DNA of 8,187 bases from Verrucomicrobiota bacterium (GTDB taxonomy: Bacteria; Verrucomicrobiota; Verrucomicrobiae; Opitutales; CG1-02-43-26), in contig JABDAI010000054.1 in assembly GCA_013289195.1 (NCBI GenBank), positions 1 to 8,187 of the forward strand, given 5' to 3'. Made by a program: the position numbers and the translations under genes. The notes beneath the pieces were generated by a model, which saw nothing but the letters and a program-made list of their open reading frames with translations, was not told where the DNA came from and ran no database searches. Positions 5,166 through 8,187 of the stretch are shown here, piece by piece. Within the stretch, counting starts at the first letter, position 1. Every line of letters begins with the position of its first letter.

Positions 5166-8100
5166 ATGTTAAAAGCACTAATAAATCCTCATTGTAGAAA
5201 AGAATTTAGAAATATACTGGTGAGTTCTAAGCAAACTCAGAGATTTCCTAATACTTATGGTAGCCGGGTCAACCATGTCCATCGTCATTATCATTTTGAA
5301 CATGGGCAAAAGGGATTTAATTTTAATTTTCAAAAACACTATGACGGCCAGGCCACAAATAATGACCTTGCTGAAAATGAGAAATGGAAAAATCACAATA
5401 GTGAAGATAAGCTCTCATGGAATATGGGAAGTTGGGCTGGAGTGTTAGCAAGTATAGTTGCTTATTTGTTGATGACGAGTAAGGCAAGTGCTGATGAAAA
5501 AGAGAAGGAAGTGGAATTAAAAAGTGCTGAAGCTGGGCAGGTACGCACAGTTACAAAAAAGCATTTTGAAGAAACTATCACTCAATTAGTTAAAAACAAT
5601 CCGGTCATTACATCTTTAGAAATAGGATTTCCTTTGACAGAAGCGCAGTTACAGAAATTTTATAATGCGATTGAAAACAATACAGAATTAGGCCATGTGG
5701 CATGGCATAAAGATCAGCTTCCTACTAATAAGATTTTACAGCAGATAGAAACTCAATTGATTAGCAATAATAAAAATTATAAGTATCATCCCAATGATTA
5801 TGTACATGGGCTCCTGAGCAAACATGCCTATAAAAATTCTGTAGCAGGAGACAGTGTGACTTTGGATCCGAATCTGGATAAGCATTTGAAAGACTGGAAA
5901 GTTGAAAAGATTTATAATGATACACAAGACTGTGGGTATTATGGAGTTATTTACGTCAATGATAAAACGCATCAAGTAGTTTTAGCACATCGCGGAACAG
6001 AAGAAATAATAAAGGGGCTATTAAGTAAAAATAGCGATTGGAAAACGAACTTGGAAGAAATATTGGGTCAAAAGATAGTAGTAGGCCAACAAGCACGAAA
6101 TTATCAAGCTACAGCAGAAGCAATAAATATAGCTAAAAGCAAAAGATATCGCTTATCGTTTACTGGACATTCTTTAGGGGCGTGGCTAGCAGAACTGAGT
6201 GCATTTTATAGTCACGCCTATTTTGATTATGGGGATATAAAGGCGGTAATATTTGATAGTCCAGGAACGGTGCCGATGATGAAAAAACTGCAGTCGAATA
6301 TTAGAGATAAAGATGCTCGAATAAAATTAGAAGATATAGAAATCGTTACCTATTTAGCGCAACCGAATCCTGCAAATTGCTGTAATCCGCATGTAGGTAG
6401 AGTTTATATGGTACCTGTGAAAATGAAGAGGTCAGAAAAGGTTGTAAGTAAAATGCACAATATCATCGATAGCATATTTGGTAACAAGATAAGAGGTGTG
6501 TTAACGATTGAAGGACATTTCTTATCCGGGATATTAGAAAGCTTTGATCCAGAAACAGGAAAACCCAGATCATGTGAGAAGATGCTTGATTGGCCAAGAG
6601 TAGAATATACTGGGGATGGGAAAACATTTGCTAGTGGAGGAATGACAATGATGAAAGATGGAATAAGGAGTAGTAAAATAAATCCGATAAGGCAAATGGC
6701 GTTAAATGAGTCACTGGATTATATTGTTGGAGATAAGACGATTGTAACAATAATTGGTTTTTTAAAAAGTTATGTAAAAGGAGAGATAAAGCAGGATCAG
6801 TATTGGGCGTATTTTGAGAATATAGGATTTGAGCAAAAAGGAGAAAAAAATGACGAACGTAGAATAAAATTAAGTTCAGATAATGAATTCACCCTTATAG
6901 CACTGGCAAAATTTAGAAAAGGTAAAGACATCCATGTAATGGAACTGACTACCGGAAGTGTCGATGAATATTTATATAAACTTCATGAATATAAAGAAAA
7001 ATTAGAAAAACAAGAGGTATTATCACCATCGATTATTAAAACACAATTAAACGAACTTCTCGTCAGCTATAGAATAGAGAAGAATGGGAAAAAAGATATT
7101 TTAATACCTAATGAAGGTAATAATGTGGAGGATATTAAGCAAAGGGCACAAAGATTATTGCAAGTGATGCCCAAAGATCTCCTAAGGCCATGGCAACAAC
7201 CAGTGATTCATCAAAATCAAACCAATATAAATATAGTTGATGGAAGCGTTACAATTAAGGATGAACGAATAATGCAATTGCCTGACAATCTTTCGTGGCA
7301 AACAGCGCATTATATAGGAATGCATGATAAGGAAAAAGAATTGGAAGAGAAATTAGATAAAGAACAGATAGTTGTGATTAGCGGAGCAGGAGGAATGGGA
7401 AAAAGCACTTTAGCGGAAAAATGGGGGCATGATCGAAAACAAGAGGGTTATTGGCAAGTAAGATGGATAAAAGGGACGAAAATAGACGAAGAATTTTTTC
7501 AATTAGCTAAGGATTTGGGTGTTATCAAAACAGCTAGCTTACCCCATCCTGAAGAAATTAGAAATTTAGTATATGGAGGCCTTGAACGACTCCCTAAGAA
7601 ACAGATATTATTGATTTTTGATAATGTAGAAGAGGCGGAAAAAATAAAACAATACTTAATAAATCGTCCGAACCACGTAAAAGTGATCATTACTACAAGA
7701 GAAGCAAATTTATTAAAGGGAATGCAGGTAATAAATATTGAGGGGTTTAGTGAAGAAGCCGGGATAGCATATTTAAAAGCAGCGCTAGGAAAAAATGAAA
7801 GAGACACCAAAAAATTAGTAAAAACAGTAGGTCAATCACCTTTTCGGCTAGATAAAGTAGTAGCGTATTTTAACAAGCATAAGTTGACAAGTGTTGATGA
7901 CTTTATCAAGAAGTATGAAGAAATTAAAGAAGGACGAAGCCAAAATGAAGAGATATACCCTGAAGTAGAATTATTATTTAGGGATCTAAAAAAGAAATCG
8001 CCCGAAAGTTGGCGATTGTTAAAGTACTTGGCGTATCTTGATGCAGAAGGAGTACCATTGAAGTTGATGGAAAAGATTATGGGCAAAACATTAGAAGACT

Positions 8101-8187
8101 TGGAGAAATGTGTTAATGACCTAGAAGGATTATCATTAATGAAAGCAATAAATGAAGAGAAAAAACCAGTAATGAAAGTAAGTCATC
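5166..8187 (+). CDS. Lipase-like alpha/beta hydrolase fused to NB-ARC STAND ATPase (NLR-like), 3' end beyond window
   Basis: One open frame of 1007 codons runs off the right edge. The ATG at 5166 is the first after an in-frame TAA (5160-5162). Residues 1-84 are polar and His/Asn/Gln-rich. Residues 88-104 are hydrophobic, followed by SKASA-DEKEK, so this may be a membrane anchor or a late signal sequence. Residues 148-205 show an LRR-like pattern (ITSLEIG...LTEAQLQKFYNAIENNTELGHVAW). The alpha/beta-hydrolase spans about 205-470: HRGTEE at 275-280 (oxyanion-side HRG.), the GHSLG nucleophile elbow at 334-338 with Ser336, IFDSPG at 362-367, and His451 in GHFL as a possible catalytic His. After a linker, the NB-ARC has Walker A GAGGMGKST (740-748, Lys746), Walker B ILLIFDNVEE (Asp819), VIITTRE with sensor Arg845, and a divergent GxP motif GQSPFRL (889-895). 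A helical/winged-helix part (SPESWRLLKYLAYLD, 945-959) follows. Known STAND proteins use NB-ARC as an ATP switch controlling an effector domain, so ligand-triggered lipid cleavage is inferred. The C-terminal sensor, often TPRs, lies outside the window. Confidence 0.88.
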   Translation, partial: MLKALINPHCRKEFRNILVSSKQTQRFPNTYGSRVNHVHRHYHFEHGQKGFNFNFQKHYDGQATNNDLAENEKWKNHNSEDKLSWNMGSWAGVLASIVAYLLMTSKASADEKEKEVELKSAEAGQVRTVTKKHFEETITQLVKNNPVITSLEIGFPLTEAQLQKFYNAIENNTELGHVAWHKDQLPTNKILQQIETQLISNNKNYKYHPNDYVHGLLSKHAYKNSVAGDSVTLDPNLDKHLKDWKVEKIYNDTQDCGYYGVIYVNDKTHQVVLAHRGTEEIIKGLLSKNSDWKTNLEEILGQKIVVGQQARNYQATAEAINIAKSKRYRLSFTGHSLGAWLAELSAFYSHAYFDYGDIKAVIFDSPGTVPMMKKLQSNIRDKDARIKLEDIEIVTYLAQPNPANCCNPHVGRVYMVPVKMKRSEKVVSKMHNIIDSIFGNKIRGVLTIEGHFLSGILESFDPETGKPRSCEKMLDWPRVEYTGDGKTFASGGMTMMKDGIRSSKINPIRQMALNESLDYIVGDKTIVTIIGFLKSYVKGEIKQDQYWAYFENIGFEQKGEKNDERRIKLSSDNEFTLIALAKFRKGKDIHVMELTTGSVDEYLYKLHEYKEKLEKQEVLSPSIIKTQLNELLVSYRIEKNGKKDILIPNEGNNVEDIKQRAQRLLQVMPKDLLRPWQQPVIHQNQTNINIVDGSVTIKDERIMQLPDNLSWQTAHYIGMHDKEKELEEKLDKEQIVVISGAGGMGKSTLAEKWGHDRKQEGYWQVRWIKGTKIDEEFFQLAKDLGVIKTASLPHPEEIRNLVYGGLERLPKKQILLIFDNVEEAEKIKQYLINRPNHVKVIITTREANLLKGMQVINIEGFSEEAGIAYLKAALGKNERDTKKLVKTVGQSPFRLDKVVAYFNKHKLTSVDDFIKKYEEIKEGRSQNEEIYPEVELLFRDLKKKSPESWRLLKYLAYLDAEGVPLKLMEKIMGKTLEDLEKCVNDLEGLSLMKAINEEKKPVMKVSH

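Noticed and set aside
5257..5975. Short frames on both strands at 5257-5448 (+), 5178-5396 (-) and 5736-5975 (-)
   Set aside because: All overlap the continuous 1007-codon frame that has clear domain motifs; they are shadows.
7499..8086. Two minus-strand frames of 84 and 103 codons opposite the NB-ARC region
   Set aside because: The plus strand here encodes canonical Walker B, sensor and winged-helix motifs, so the antisense frames are accidental.
1..8187. CRISPR arrays, tRNA or rRNA genes
   Set aside because: No regularly spaced short repeats were seen, and no cloverleaf or rRNA-like sequence was recognised on either strand.

Overview
The window is AT-rich and looks like accessory DNA from an intracellular bacterium that lives in eukaryotic cells. 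An alphaproteobacterial symbiont of the Rickettsiales or Holosporales type is the best fit. The reasons are a Ti/rhizobial-style relaxase with a divergent TraD-like gene and matching oriT, large eukaryote-like repeat proteins, and many decayed gene fragments. The taxon is inferred; no rRNA or marker gene is present.

Layout, left to right. Positions 33-329 (-) hold a small TraD-like conjugation accessory gene, with its promoter region and the left part of an oriT-like sequence up to about 428. Positions 429-1110 hold no intact gene but carry a relic of a YhcG/DUF1016 nuclease gene (620-781, -). Positions 1111-2658 (+) encode a 515-residue solenoid protein with about eleven 'L..L.IG.I' repeats and a possible degenerate F-box, which reads as a candidate host-directed effector. 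Next come a fragment of a GlnQ-type ABC transporter ATPase (2676-2810, -) and a second, frameshifted traD copy (2965-3199, -). A complete-looking oriT (about 3260-3348) follows, then an intact MobA/MobL relaxase (3376-4602, +) and a 97-codon unknown gene (4618-4911, +).

From 5166 to the right edge a single uninterrupted + frame of 1007 codons, unfinished at the window end, encodes the most notable protein. It has an N-terminal hydrophobic segment, a short LRR-like stretch, an alpha/beta-hydrolase (class-3-lipase-like) domain with GHSLG, a linker, and an NB-ARC STAND ATPase with Walker A, Walker B, sensor arginine and a helical/winged-helix part. This is an NLR-like layout: effector enzyme, nucleotide switch, and presumably a C-terminal sensor beyond the window. 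A promoter with three alternating GATAC/GTATC half-sites lies just upstream.

How the parts relate: mobA, oriT and traD form a mobilization module with no transfer apparatus visible here, so it would need a helper conjugation system. The traD-oriT segment is present twice in direct orientation. The two copies flank the solenoid-protein gene, and similarity stops at the predicted nick region. This suggests that the region was built by oriT-associated or homologous recombination, with the solenoid protein and the lipase-NB-ARC protein as cargo.
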